Positions 10,206-20,764 of a DNA stretch of 64,000 nt are shown here, one piece after another. A model generated the notes under the pieces. That model made no database searches and was not told where the DNA came from. It saw only the letters and a list, made by a program, of their open reading frames with translations. The stretch spans positions 53,060-117,059 of the forward strand of contig NZ_JAUDBQ010000015.1 of assembly GCF_030372105.1 (NCBI RefSeq). The letters are read 5' to 3'. Numbering within the stretch: position 1 is the stretch's first letter; each line of letters begins with the position of its first letter. The DNA is from Cellulomonas cellasea. Lineage in GTDB: Bacteria; Actinomycetota; Actinomycetes; Actinomycetales; Cellulomonadaceae. The translations under genes were made by a program, and so were the position numbers.

Positions 10206-11791
10206 TGACCGACCCCACGTGGCTGGTGCCGCTGCCCGTCGTGGTGCCGCTGTTCGGCGCCGGGCTGGCGCTGGCGCTGTACCGCAAGCCGCGCGCACAG
10301 CGCATGATCAGCGTGATCGCGCTGACGATGGTGCTGATCGCCTCCGCGACGCTGCTGGTGCTCGCCGACGGCGGCCCGCTCGTGGTCGACGTGGGCGGCT
10401 GGGCGGCGCCGGTGGGCATCGACCTGGTGGCCGACCGGCTCTCGGCGCTGATGCTCACCATCTCCAGCGCCGTCACCCTGGCGGTGCTGCTGTACTCACT
10501 CGCCGAGGGCGAGGCGGATGGCGACGAGGCCGCGCCCGTCTCGATCTACCACCCGACGTACCTGGTGCTGACGGCCGGCGTCGCGAACGCGTTCCTCTCG
10601 GGCGACCTGTTCAACATCTATGTCGGCTTCGAGATCCTGCTGGCCGCCTCCTACGTGCTGCTCACGCTCGGCGGCACCGGGGAGCGGATCCGGGCCGGCA
10701 GCATCTACGTCGTCGTGGCGTTGCTGTCGTCGGTGCTGTTCCTCATCGCCATCGCGATGATCTACGCCGCGACGGGCACCGTGAACCTCGCCCAGCTCGC
10801 CGTGCGACTGCCGGAGATCGACCCGGGTGTGCGGCTGGTGCTGCAGATCATGCTGCTGGTGGCCTTCGGCATCAAGGCGGCCATCTTCCCGTTGTCGGCC
10901 TGGCTGCCGGACTCCTACCCGACGGCGCCCGCACCGGTCACCGCGGTGTTCGCGGGCTTGCTGACCAAGGTCGGCGTCTACGCGATCATCCGCACGCAGA
11001 CGCTGCTCTTCCCCGACGGGAGGGCCGACGACGTGCTGATGTGGGCGGCGCTGGCGACGATGCTGATCGGCATCCTCGGCGCCGTGGCCCAGGACGACAT
11101 CAAACGTCTGCTGTCGTTCACGTTGGTCAGCCACATCGGCTACATGATCTTCGGCATCGCCCTGTCCACCACGATGGGCTGGACGGCGTCGATCTACTAC
11201 GTGGCGCACCACATCACCGTGCAGACGGCGCTGTTCCTGGTGGTGGGGCTGATCGAGAGACGGGGCGGGTCCACCAGCCTCGACCGGCTCGGCGGGCTCG
11301 CGAAGCTGGCGCCGGTGCTCGCGATCCTGTTCTTCATCCCGGCGATGAACCTGTCGGGCATCCCGCCGCTGTCCGGGTTCCTCGGCAAGGTGGGCCTGCT
11401 GCAGGCCGGTGTCGAGGTCGGCACACCCCTCGCGTACACGCTCGTCGCCGGTGGGGTCGTGACGTCGCTGCTCACGCTGTACGCCCTGGTGAAGGCCTGG
11501 AACAAGGCGTTCTGGCAGACGCCGCCCGCCGAGCTGCCCGACACGCGCCTGCCCGGCGGGATGATCGGCCCCACGGCGGCGCTCGTCGGCCTGGGCCTGG
11601 CCCTGACGATCGCCGGCGGGCCGCTGTACGCGTACACCGAGCGGGCCGCCATCGCGCTGCAGGAGCGCTCGCCGTACATCGACGCGGTGCTGCCCGACGG
11701 CGAGCGCGGCGCCGGGGAGTCGGCTGACTCCGTCTCCGACCAGACGCCCGCGGACCTCGAGCCGACTCAGGAAGCGGAGGTGCGCCCGTGA
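10202..11791 (+). CDS. mrpD: Na+/H+ antiporter subunit D (MrpD)
   Basis: The second antiporter-like large subunit, NuoM/N-related, of 529 residues. The conserved Glu lies in IYVGFEILLAASYVLL (residue 144) and the Lys in FGIKAAIFPLSAWLP (residue 225), both needed for proton translocation in homologues. About 14 membrane helices are followed by an acidic tail after about residue 490. The start is the GTG at 10202, overlapping the mrpC stop by four bases. An ATG one codon later (10205) would overlap by one base, and a GAGGAG ribosome site fits either. Confidence 0.94.
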   Translation: MMTDPTWLVPLPVVVPLFGAGLALALYRKPRAQRMISVIALTMVLIASATLLVLADGGPLVVDVGGWAAPVGIDLVADRLSALMLTISSAVTLAVLLYSLAEGEADGDEAAPVSIYHPTYLVLTAGVANAFLSGDLFNIYVGFEILLAASYVLLTLGGTGERIRAGSIYVVVALLSSVLFLIAIAMIYAATGTVNLAQLAVRLPEIDPGVRLVLQIMLLVAFGIKAAIFPLSAWLPDSYPTAPAPVTAVFAGLLTKVGVYAIIRTQTLLFPDGRADDVLMWAALATMLIGILGAVAQDDIKRLLSFTLVSHIGYMIFGIALSTTMGWTASIYYVAHHITVQTALFLVVGLIERRGGSTSLDRLGGLAKLAPVLAILFFIPAMNLSGIPPLSGFLGKVGLLQAGVEVGTPLAYTLVAGGVVTSLLTLYALVKAWNKAFWQTPPAELPDTRLPGGMIGPTAALVGLGLALTIAGGPLYAYTERAAIALQERSPYIDAVLPDGERGAGESADSVSDQTPADLEPTQEAEVRP

Positions 11792-12375
11792 GCCCGTCGC
11801 GTCGCAGGTCGCTGATCCGCCAGTGGCCCACCATCGTGTGGCTGGCCTTCGTGTGGGTGCTGCTCTGGGGCCGTCCGACGGTGGCGAACGCCCTGATCGG
11901 CCTCCTGCTGGGCGCGCTCGTGACAGCGACCCTGCGGATGACGCCGATCGCCTTCCACGGCAAGGTGCGCCCCCTGGGCCTGCTGCACCTCATCGCGCGC
12001 TTCGCGATCGACCTGGTGCGGGCCTCGTTCGAGGTGAGCATCGTCGCCCTGCGGCCGCGCCACGTGCCGCACGGCGCGGTGATCGGCGTGCAGCTCCGCA
12101 GCCACTCCGACCTCTACCTCACCCTCACCTCCGAGTTGTGCTCGCTGGTGCCGGGCTCGCTGGTGGTCGAGGCGCACCGGCTCACCGGCAAGCTGTACCT
12201 GCACGTGCTGGACGTCGAGCAGTCCGGCGGCGTGGAGGCGGCCCGCCAGACGGTGCTGGACCAGGAGGAGCGGGTGCTGCGCGCGCTCGCCTCCGATGAC
12301 GAGCTGCGCCAGGCGGGGCTGCCGTTGCGGCCCACCCGCCGCCGGGGCCGACGCGTGGAAGGGGTGAGCGCATGA
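11788..12375 (+). CDS. mrpE: Na+/H+ antiporter subunit E (MrpE)
   Basis: A 195-residue accessory membrane subunit of the Mrp complex. Two N-terminal hydrophobic segments (TIVWLAFVWVLLWG and NALIGLLLGALVTATL) precede a cytoplasmic domain with the family-typical stretch DLYLTLTSELCSLVPGSLVVE. It starts with GTG overlapping the mrpD stop by four bases. It is needed for complex assembly in homologues. Confidence 0.92.
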   Translation: MSPSRRRSLIRQWPTIVWLAFVWVLLWGRPTVANALIGLLLGALVTATLRMTPIAFHGKVRPLGLLHLIARFAIDLVRASFEVSIVALRPRHVPHGAVIGVQLRSHSDLYLTLTSELCSLVPGSLVVEAHRLTGKLYLHVLDVEQSGGVEAARQTVLDQEERVLRALASDDELRQAGLPLRPTRRRGRRVEGVSA

Positions 12376-12767
12376 GCGGCTGGGTGGTGATCCTGTGCGG
12401 CGCGCTGCTGCTGGCTGGCTGCGTCCTCGCCGTCATCCGCATCGAGAAGGGTCCGTCGATGCTCGACCGGACCATCGCGCTCGACATCGTCGTGGCGACG
12501 ATGATCTCCGCGGGGGCGCTCTACGCCGCCGTGCAGCGCCGTGCCGACATCGTGCCGATCCTGGTCGCGCTCGCGCTGGTCGGGTTCGTCGCGTCGGTGA
12601 CCATCGCACGGTTCGCCGCCGTCGAGCCGGAGGGCGAGGGACGGGTGCGCACCCGCGAGGAGATCGCCGCCGAAGAGGCTGAGCGGCTCCGCCGGGAGGA
12701 GGCCGCCGGGCCGAGCGCCGACCCGGAGGACCAGGATGGCGCCGAGTCGCAGGGCGGGGTCCGATGA
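12372..12767 (+). CDS. mrpF: Na+/H+ antiporter subunit F (MrpF)
   Basis: A 131-residue membrane subunit with three helices. The family motif IRIEKGPSMLDRTIALD lies after the first helix. The charged C-terminal tail is about 40 residues longer than in typical MrpF of about 90 residues. The ATG overlaps the mrpE stop by four bases. Confidence 0.92.
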   Translation: MSGWVVILCGALLLAGCVLAVIRIEKGPSMLDRTIALDIVVATMISAGALYAAVQRRADIVPILVALALVGFVASVTIARFAAVEPEGEGRVRTREEIAAEEAERLRREEAAGPSADPEDQDGAESQGGVR

Positions 12768-13213
12768 GCATCGAGTGGACGACAGTGGCCGACGTGATCG
12801 CGTCGGTGTGCATGATCGGCGGGGCGTTCCTGGCCTTCGCCGCCGGGGTCGGGGTGCTGCGCTTCCCCGATCTGCTGTCGCGGATGCACGCCGGCACCAA
12901 GCCCCAGGTGCTGGGGCTGGTGCTGGTGATGATCGGCCTGGGGTTGCGGATCGGGCCGGGCCCGGAGGCGGGGGCCCTCGTCCTCGTGGTGCTGTTCCAG
13001 CTCATCACCGCGCCGGTGGCCGCCCACATGGTGGGCCGGGCCGGCTACCGCACGGGCAAGGTCCGCAAGGACTTGCTGGTGGTGGACGAGCTCACCATCG
13101 ACCAGGCGCGGGCCGACAGCACCGAGCCCCAGAACGTCGCCCCGCCGGTGCCGGACAACGAGCAGCGGCCGGAGCCGGGCACGCGCCCCGGCGAGAAGCC
13201 CGACTTCGACTGA
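12764..13213 (+). CDS. mrpG: Na+/H+ antiporter subunit G (MrpG)
   Basis: The last gene of the Mrp operon, 149 residues. Three membrane helices include the characteristic GVLRFPDLLSRMHAGTKPQ loop. A hydrophilic tail rich in Pro and Glu follows from about residue 105. The ATG overlaps the mrpF stop. It converges on the DUF4235 gene, 30 bases away. Confidence 0.92.
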   Translation: MSIEWTTVADVIASVCMIGGAFLAFAAGVGVLRFPDLLSRMHAGTKPQVLGLVLVMIGLGLRIGPGPEAGALVLVVLFQLITAPVAAHMVGRAGYRTGKVRKDLLVVDELTIDQARADSTEPQNVAPPVPDNEQRPEPGTRPGEKPDFD

Positions 13214-13243
13214 CCGCCAGCCGCAGGCCGGCTCAGCCCGCGC

Positions 13244-13525
13244 TCAGCTCGGGGTGAGGCGGTTGCGGTTCACCCGCGAGGCGAAGGTCTTGGTGCCGCG
13301 GGTCGCGAGCACGCGGGACACCGCCACCACGGCGCCCGTGGCCGCGGCGGCCGCCATGAGCTCGCCCAGCCCGGAGTCGCCCTCGTCATCCGGCGTCGGC
13401 GGCTGGTGACCGCTGGCCGCCTTCCACGCCGCGTTGATCAGCTTGTGCGCGACCCAGGCCGCGGCGAGCGCGGCAACCGTGCCGGCGACCTTGGCGAGCA
13501 TCGACTCCTGCTGCTCGTCGTTCAC
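13244..13525 (-). CDS. DUF4235 small membrane protein
   Basis: A 93-residue protein that I place in the actinobacterial DUF4235 family. It shows VAGTVAALAAAWVAHKLIN and a second hydrophobic stretch, LMAAAAATGAVVAVSRVLA, then a basic end. The GTG start at 13525 is preceded by a clear AGGAGG ribosome site. The function of the family is unknown. The frame is open further upstream, but that part overlaps the TPP riboswitch and is not credible protein. Confidence 0.8.
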   Translation of the reverse strand: MNDEQQESMLAKVAGTVAALAAAWVAHKLINAAWKAASGHQPPTPDDEGDSGLGELMAAAAATGAVVAVSRVLATRGTKTFASRVNRNRLTPS

Positions 13526-13596
13526 TGGGACCTCCTGGGATGGATGGGCGTGGCTGCTGCACACCGTACGCGCGGTGTAAGGTCGCCGCTGAACGA

Positions 13597-13706
13597 CAGG
13601 GGAGCGCCACAACCCCTCCGGCCGTATGCCGAGGGGTCCAGGGCGCTGAGAGTGCGGGCCATCCGCAGACCCTCGAACCTGATCCGGGTCACACCGGCGT
13701 AGGGAG
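13597..13706 (+). promoter_or_regulatory. TPP riboswitch (THI element)
   Basis: The conserved thiamine pyrophosphate aptamer is present. GCGCTGAGAGTGCGG (13643-13657) pairs through its CTGAGA motif and is followed by CCGCAGACCC. The second conserved block ACCTGATCCGGGT and the closing ACACCGGCGTAGGGA end at about 13705. It lies directly upstream of the thiamine transporter genes, so high TPP should shut them off. Confidence 0.93.
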
Positions 13707-13770
13707 TCGGGCTTCTCAGTCCCGTCGTCGTCGGCCACGGCGAACGCCGCGGGACCGGTGGCGTCGGTGA

Positions 13771-13792
13771 CCCCCTCCTGCATATGGGGAGG
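13771..13792 (+). promoter_or_regulatory. Anti-Shine-Dalgarno hairpin of the TPP riboswitch
   Basis: CCCCCTCC (13771-13778) can pair with GGGGAGG (13786-13792), which is the ribosome site of thiB, eight bases before its ATG. This would sequester the ribosome site, so control is probably at translation initiation rather than by termination. No U-tract terminator is seen in the leader. Confidence 0.6.
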
Positions 13793-13800
13793 ATCCAGCA

Positions 13801-14904
13801 ATGCCACGCATTACCAGCGCCCGTCAGAACGGGCGCGCTCACCGATCGACCTTCGCGACGGGCGTGGCCCTCGCGGCCGGCACGGCCCTCGCGTTGACGG
13901 CCTGCTCGGCCATCGGCAGCGGGGACGACGCGTCCAGCAGCCCCGACCAGACGGTCACCCTCGTCACCCACGACTCCTTCGCGTTGAGCGATGGGCTGAT
14001 CGAGGCGTTCGAGGCGGAGTCCGGCTTGACGGTGGAGATCGTCACCCCGGGCGACGGCGGTTCGCTGGTCAACCAGCTCGTCCTGACCAAGGACGCCCCG
14101 CTGGGCGACGCCGTGTTCGGCATCGACAACTCGTTCGCCTCACGCGCCATCGACGAGGGCGTGCTCGCGCCGTACACGTCGCAGGCCCCGGCGGCGGCCG
14201 ACGCGGCGCAGTACGCGCCGGACGACTCCGGCTCCCTCACCGCCGTCGACGTCGGGGACGTGTGCCTCAACATCGACGACACGTGGTTCGCCGAGCACGG
14301 ACAGCAGCCCCCGGCCACCCTCGAGGACCTGACGAAGCCCGAGTACAAGGACCAGCTCGTGGTGACCAACGCCGCGACGTCCTCCCCGGGGCTGGCGTTC
14401 CTGTTGGCGACCATCGGCGCGTTCGGCGAGGACGGCTGGCAGGGGTACTGGAGCCAGCTCCAGGCGAACGGCCTCAAGGTGGTCGAGAGCTGGTCGGACG
14501 CCTACGACGTCGACTTCTCCGGCGGTAGCGGGCAGGGCCAGCGCCCCATCGTGCTGTCGTACGCGTCGTCGCCGCCGTTCACCGTGCCGGAGGGCGGCTC
14601 GGAGCCGACCACCTCGGCGCTGCTCGACACGTGCTTCCGCCAGGTGGAGTACGCCGGGGTGCTGGCGAACGCCCAGAACCCGGAGGGCGCCCAGCAGCTG
14701 GTGGACTTCCTGCTCTCCGACGAGGTGCAGGCCGACATCCCGGGCTCGATGTACATGTACCCGGTGAGCGGCTCCGTCGAGCTGCCCGCCGAGTGGGCCC
14801 AGTGGGCGCCGCTGTCCGACGCGCCGTTCCAGGTGGCGCCCGCGGACATCGAGCAGCACCGTGACGAGTGGATCAGGGCATGGACGGACATCGTCACGGG
14901 CTGA
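13801..14904 (+). CDS. thiB: Thiamine ABC transporter substrate-binding lipoprotein
   Basis: A periplasmic-type binding protein of 367 residues, exported and lipid-anchored: hydrophobic signal, then the lipobox LTAC with Cys35. The mature part shows the ThiB/TbpA pattern VTLVTHDSFALSDGLIEAFE, DAPLGDAVFGIDNSF and YASSPPFTV. It delivers thiamine or its phosphates to ThiP. The TPP riboswitch in front confirms the vitamin B1 context. The ATG at 13801 has the GGGGAGG site that the riboswitch leader can mask. Its 3' end overlaps thiP. Confidence 0.93.
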   Translation: MPRITSARQNGRAHRSTFATGVALAAGTALALTACSAIGSGDDASSSPDQTVTLVTHDSFALSDGLIEAFEAESGLTVEIVTPGDGGSLVNQLVLTKDAPLGDAVFGIDNSFASRAIDEGVLAPYTSQAPAAADAAQYAPDDSGSLTAVDVGDVCLNIDDTWFAEHGQQPPATLEDLTKPEYKDQLVVTNAATSSPGLAFLLATIGAFGEDGWQGYWSQLQANGLKVVESWSDAYDVDFSGGSGQGQRPIVLSYASSPPFTVPEGGSEPTTSALLDTCFRQVEYAGVLANAQNPEGAQQLVDFLLSDEVQADIPGSMYMYPVSGSVELPAEWAQWAPLSDAPFQVAPADIEQHRDEWIRAWTDIVTG

Positions 14905-16679
14905 GCACCTTCACGCACAGCACCCTCACGCCCGACGCGGACCGGGCCCCGGCCTCGACGCCGCCTCCCGTCCCGACCCGTTCGCGGGCCTGGGCGGGGG
15001 GCCGGTGGTCGCGGCCGGGGCTCGGGCGCGCCCTCGTGTGGGGGCTGGCGGTGGGCATCCCGCTGCTGTTCCTCGGGGTGTTCTTCGCCTGGCCCGTCGC
15101 CACGCTGGTGGCCCGGGGCTTCACCACCGACGGCGCGGTGGACCTGTCCGCGTTCGCCGACGTGTTCGCCCGGCAGCGGACCTGGCGCATCATCGGGCTC
15201 ACCCTCGCGCAGGCGGGCATCGCCACCGCGATCGCTCTGCTGCTCGGCATCCCGGGCGCCTATGTGCTGCACCGGCGGCAGTTCCGGGGCCGGGCCGCCG
15301 TCCGGGCCTTCGTCACTGTGCCGTTCGTGCTCCCCACCGTCGTGGTCGGCGTCGCGTTCCGCTCGCTGCTCGCCACCGGCGGCCCGCTCGACTTCCTGGG
15401 CCTGGACGGCACCTTCGCGGCGATCATCGCGGCGCTCGTCTTCTTCAACTACGCGCTGGTGGTGCGCACCGTCGGCGGGCTGTGGGAGCACCTGGACCCC
15501 CGCACCGAGCAGGCGGCGCGGGCCCTGGGCGCCTCGCCGCTGCGCGCGTTCGTGTCGGTGACCCTGCCGGCGCTGGCCCCGGCCATCGCGTCGGCGGCGT
15601 CGCTGGTCTTCTTGTTCTGCGCCACGGCGTTCGGCGCCGTGCTGGTGCTGGGCGGCATGCGCTACGGCACCATCGAGACTGAGATCTGGATCCAGACCAC
15701 CCAGTTCCTGGACCTGCGCGCCGCGTCCGTGCTGTCGGTGGTGCAGCTCGTGATCGTCGCGGGGGCGCTGGCCGTGGCCGGCAGGGCCCGCCGCACCCGG
15801 GAGCGCGCGCTGTCCCTCGCGGCGCCCGCCGGGGGAGCGCAGCCGCTGCGGCTGCGCAGCGGCGTCGACGCGGCAGCCGCCGGGGTCACCGCACTGGTCG
15901 TGGCGCTCATCGCGTTGCCGCTGGTCAGCCTGGTGGTCCGCTCGCTGCGCACGCCGACGGGCTGGGGGCTCGGCAATTACGTGGCGCTCGGCACCACCGG
16001 CGGCAGCAACGCGCTGACCGTGACGGTGTGGGAGGCGGCGGCCAACTCGCTGCGCATCGCCCTGGACGCGACGGTCATGGCAGTGGTCGTGGGCGGGCTC
16101 GTGGCGCTGGTCGTCTCGCGCCGCCCGCGCCGCCGATCGGCCCGGCGCGCGGTGTCGCTGCTCGACGCGGTGTTCATGCTCCCGCTGGGCGTCTCGGCCG
16201 TGACCGTCGGCTTCGGGTTCCTGCTCACCCTCGACCACCCCTTCGGGCTGGACGTGGACCTGCGCCGCAGCGCGCTGCTGGTGCCGATCGCCCAGGCCGT
16301 CGTCGCTGTGCCCCTCGTGGTGCGGACCGTGCTGCCGGTGCTGCGCGCCATCGACCCGCGGCTGCGGGAGGCGGCGGCCACCCTGGGCGCCGGGCCGGGC
16401 CGGGTGCTGGCGTCAGTGGACCTCGCGATGACGGTGCGCGCGCTGGGCCTCGCCGTCGGGTTCGCGTTCGCGGTGTCGCTCGGGGAGTTCGGTGCCACGT
16501 CGTTCCTGGCGCGGCCCGATCGGCCCACGCTGCCCGTTGTCATCTTCAAGCTCATCGGCCGTCCCGGCGCGGAGAACCACGGCATGGCGCTCGCCGCGTC
16601 AGTGCTGCTCGCGCTGGTCACGGCCGGCATCATCGCCGTCGCCGAACGTCTGCGCGGCCCGGCAGGAGGGGAGCTCTGA
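14880..16679 (+). CDS. thiP: Thiamine ABC transporter permease (two fused permease domains)
   Basis: A membrane permease of 599 residues with two BPD_transp_1 domains, as in E. coli ThiP. The first EAA-type loop is EQAARALGASPLRAFVSV and the second is REAAATLGAGPGRVLASV. About 12 helices are predicted by eye. I chose the ATG at 14880; a GTG 12 bases earlier is in frame. Either way it overlaps the end of thiB, indicating coupling. The N-terminal 45 residues are polar and variable. Confidence 0.92.
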   Translation: MDGHRHGLSTFTHSTLTPDADRAPASTPPPVPTRSRAWAGGRWSRPGLGRALVWGLAVGIPLLFLGVFFAWPVATLVARGFTTDGAVDLSAFADVFARQRTWRIIGLTLAQAGIATAIALLLGIPGAYVLHRRQFRGRAAVRAFVTVPFVLPTVVVGVAFRSLLATGGPLDFLGLDGTFAAIIAALVFFNYALVVRTVGGLWEHLDPRTEQAARALGASPLRAFVSVTLPALAPAIASAASLVFLFCATAFGAVLVLGGMRYGTIETEIWIQTTQFLDLRAASVLSVVQLVIVAGALAVAGRARRTRERALSLAAPAGGAQPLRLRSGVDAAAAGVTALVVALIALPLVSLVVRSLRTPTGWGLGNYVALGTTGGSNALTVTVWEAAANSLRIALDATVMAVVVGGLVALVVSRRPRRRSARRAVSLLDAVFMLPLGVSAVTVGFGFLLTLDHPFGLDVDLRRSALLVPIAQAVVAVPLVVRTVLPVLRAIDPRLREAAATLGAGPGRVLASVDLAMTVRALGLAVGFAFAVSLGEFGATSFLARPDRPTLPVVIFKLIGRPGAENHGMALAASVLLALVTAGIIAVAERLRGPAGGEL

Positions 16680-17743
16680 TGGACGGGCTCATGATCGACG
16701 CGCTCAGCGTCCGGTACGGCGACCCACGCCGAGGCGGGGCGACCACCGCCGTGGACGGGGTGACCCTCGAGGTGCAGCGCGGGGAGGTGTTGGCCCTGCT
16801 CGGCCCGTCGGGCTGCGGCAAGTCCAGCGTGCTGCGCGCCGTCGCGGGCCTGGAGCCCTTGGCGGGGGGCGTCGTGTCCTGGGATGGCGCCGACTTGGCG
16901 GGCGTGCCCGTGCACCATCGCGGCTTCGGCCTGATGTTCCAGGACGGCCAGCTCTTCCCGCATCGGGATGTCGCGGGGAATGTCGAGTTCGGCCTGCGGA
17001 TGGCCCGGGCCCCACGGGCCCAGCGGCGCGCGCGGGTCGCCGAGCTGTTGGATGTCGTGGGGTTGGCCGGGTACGGGTCCCGGCCGGTGGCCACCCTGTC
17101 CGGCGGTGAGCGGCAGCGGGTCGCGTTGGCCCGGGCGCTGGCCCCGCAGCCGCGCCTGCTGCTGCTCGACGAGCCGCTGTCGGCCCTGGACCGCGCGCTG
17201 CGCGAGCGCCTAGCGGACGACCTGCGCTCGGCGCTGACCGCCACCGGCACGACGGCGCTGTTCGTCACGCATGACCATGACGAGGCGGCCACCGTTGGGG
17301 ACCGTGTCGCGGTGATGAGCGCGGGGCGGCTGCTGCAGGTGGCGGCGCCCGCGGAGCTGTGGCGCCGGCCCGCGAGTCGAGAGGTGGCCGAGTTCCTCGG
17401 CTACCAGGCGTTCGTCGACCTCGACTCGGCGCAGGGGGCGGCGATCCGCGCGGCCCTGGGCGGGGACGTGCCCGCCGGGGCGCGGGTGGCGGCGTTGGCA
17501 GAGGGCGCGTTGGTGGTGGTCGGCCGCGCTGTCGACAGGGCGCCTGTGCCCGGCTTGGCGGGCGGCTCTGCCCTCGCCTCGGGGATGGTGCTCGCTTCGG
17601 CGTTCCGGCGCGGCCGCATGGAGCTCGCGGTGCGGGTGGAGGGCGTGGGCCGGGTGACTGCCGTGGCCGGTGCGGGCGCTGTGGCGATGCCTGGCGACGA
17701 GGTGCGTCTGACCGTCGACCCGCAGGCGGTGGCCCTGCTCTGA
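16679..17743 (+). CDS. thiQ: Thiamine ABC transporter ATP-binding protein
   Basis: The ATPase of the thiamine importer, 354 residues. Motifs in order: Walker A GPSGCGKSS (about residue 41), Q-loop LMFQDGQLFPH, signature LSGGERQRVALARAL, Walker B LLLLDEPLSALD and switch His in FVTHDHDEA. A TOBE-like regulatory tail of about 120 residues follows the ATPase core, making it longer than E. coli ThiQ (about 230). The ATG shares one base with the thiP stop (TGATG). Confidence 0.93.
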   Translation: MDGLMIDALSVRYGDPRRGGATTAVDGVTLEVQRGEVLALLGPSGCGKSSVLRAVAGLEPLAGGVVSWDGADLAGVPVHHRGFGLMFQDGQLFPHRDVAGNVEFGLRMARAPRAQRRARVAELLDVVGLAGYGSRPVATLSGGERQRVALARALAPQPRLLLLDEPLSALDRALRERLADDLRSALTATGTTALFVTHDHDEAATVGDRVAVMSAGRLLQVAAPAELWRRPASREVAEFLGYQAFVDLDSAQGAAIRAALGGDVPAGARVAALAEGALVVVGRAVDRAPVPGLAGGSALASGMVLASAFRRGRMELAVRVEGVGRVTAVAGAGAVAMPGDEVRLTVDPQAVALL

Positions 17744-17865
17744 CCTGCGGATGTGACGAATCGGGCGCCCGCTGGACGGGCCGTCGCGGCCGTCGCGGAC
17801 TACGGTCGGAAGTGTCCCGGGCTCGTTCGTCCGTCCCGGGCTGACTCAGGGCGGGGTGGAACAGC

Positions 17866-18660
17866 ATGGCGGTCGGTCTCGAGCATCGCGAGGTAGTGGG
17901 CCTGGACATCGAGGCGCCGCCGGACGTGGTGTGGCGCCATCTGCGGGATCCGGAGTTGGTGCGCCGATGGTTCGGCTGGGAGCGGGAGGGCCTCGACGAG
18001 GAGATCGGCGAGACGTTCGGCGTCCGCCCGGTCGCCTCTGAGACGTCGTCCGTCGGCGGGGCGCATGTGCGCGCGCTCGCCTGGCCGCGGGGCGACCGCC
18101 TCGTGTTGACGCCGGTGGCGGGCGAGTCGCATCACCGCTCGCACGTGTCGGTGCAGCGGAACGCCCATGACGGGCTGACCACCTTCGACGGGGTGCACGA
18201 CCCGCGCGACGAGGCGTGGATCGCGGGGGCGCATCAGCTCAAGTTCGCGCTTGAGGAGCATGCGGGCTCCGAGCGCCACACCGTCGTGATGCGGGACTTG
18301 GACGCGGGGCCGCTGCGCGACCGCCTGCTCGACAGGCTCGGCTTGCATGGCCTGCGAGGCGTCCCGGTGGGCGGCCACCTCCAGGCCGAGCTTCCCGATG
18401 GCTCGCTCATCGGCGGGCAGGTGCTCTACAAGAGCGAGCACCAGGTGGGCCTGCGCCTGTACGCGGAGCACTCGGCGTTGCTCGTCCTCATGGAGACGCC
18501 GGCGGGGAGCCGCCCGCCGCATGGCCTGTTGACCGCTGTGCTCTCGCTGTACGAGGTGGACGACGCGGATGTCGCGCGGATCTTGGAGCGGTGGGCGAGC
18601 TGGTGGGGCGGCGCGGCCACGTCGTCGACGGCGAGTCCTCGCCGCACCCGGGTGAGCTGA
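17866..18660 (+). CDS. SRPBCC-domain protein (START/AHSA1-like)
   Basis: A 264-residue protein whose N-terminal half looks like an SRPBCC ligand-binding fold: VVGLDIEAPPDVVWRHLRDPELVRRWFGWE is the usual opening, with IEAPP and WRHL positions typical of polyketide-cyclase or AHSA1 relatives. The C-terminal half repeats a weaker version (MRDLDAGPLRDRLLDRLG and later LMETPAGSRPPHGLLT). No catalytic residues can be assigned. It sits between the thiamine and dnaK operons, separated from dnaK by a terminator-like hairpin. Confidence 0.7.
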   Translation: MAVGLEHREVVGLDIEAPPDVVWRHLRDPELVRRWFGWEREGLDEEIGETFGVRPVASETSSVGGAHVRALAWPRGDRLVLTPVAGESHHRSHVSVQRNAHDGLTTFDGVHDPRDEAWIAGAHQLKFALEEHAGSERHTVVMRDLDAGPLRDRLLDRLGLHGLRGVPVGGHLQAELPDGSLIGGQVLYKSEHQVGLRLYAEHSALLVLMETPAGSRPPHGLLTAVLSLYEVDDADVARILERWASWWGGAATSSTASPRRTRVS

Positions 18661-18672
18661 ACCCTCGGGGCG

Positions 18673-18699
18673 GGGCGCCTGCCGAGGTGCAAGGCGCCC
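18673..18699 (+). terminator. Hairpin terminator candidate after the SRPBCC gene
   Basis: GGGCGCCT and AGGCGCCC form a perfect 8-bp stem around an 11-base loop just after the stop at 18660. There is no U-tract, as is common for actinobacterial terminators. Confidence 0.5.
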
Positions 18700-18746
18700 A
18701 CGGGTGGAGTCAACTGTGAGGAGTGGGGGCGAGCCCCGTCTCCCAG

Positions 18747-18767
18747 GTTGAGCGGACCAGACTCAAT
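18747..18767. promoter_or_regulatory. HAIR operator 1 (HspR binding)
   Basis: GTTGAGC-N7-ACTCAAT closely matches the HAIR inverted repeat CTTGAGT-N7-ACTCAAG recognised by HspR. It is about 130 bases upstream of dnaK. The regulator hspR is the last gene of the same operon, giving the known autoregulated loop. Confidence 0.85.
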
Positions 18768-18809
18768 ATTGGGCCTTGGAACTTGCGTGGCGCGCCGACT
18801 GGGCGCAGA

Positions 18810-18830
18810 CTTGAGCGCAGCAGACTCAAG
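18810..18830. promoter_or_regulatory. HAIR operator 2 (HspR binding)
   Basis: CTTGAGC-N7-ACTCAAG, one mismatch from the HAIR consensus. Its centre is 63 bases from the first site, about six helical turns, so both could be occupied on the same DNA face. Confidence 0.9.
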
Positions 18831-18892
18831 CAGCCCCGCGGTGGCGCAACTCCCCGGGGTCCTCGCACCCACACGAAAGAAGGCGCACGCTC

Positions 18893-20760
<1,868 letters not shown>

Positions 20761-20764
<4 letters not shown>

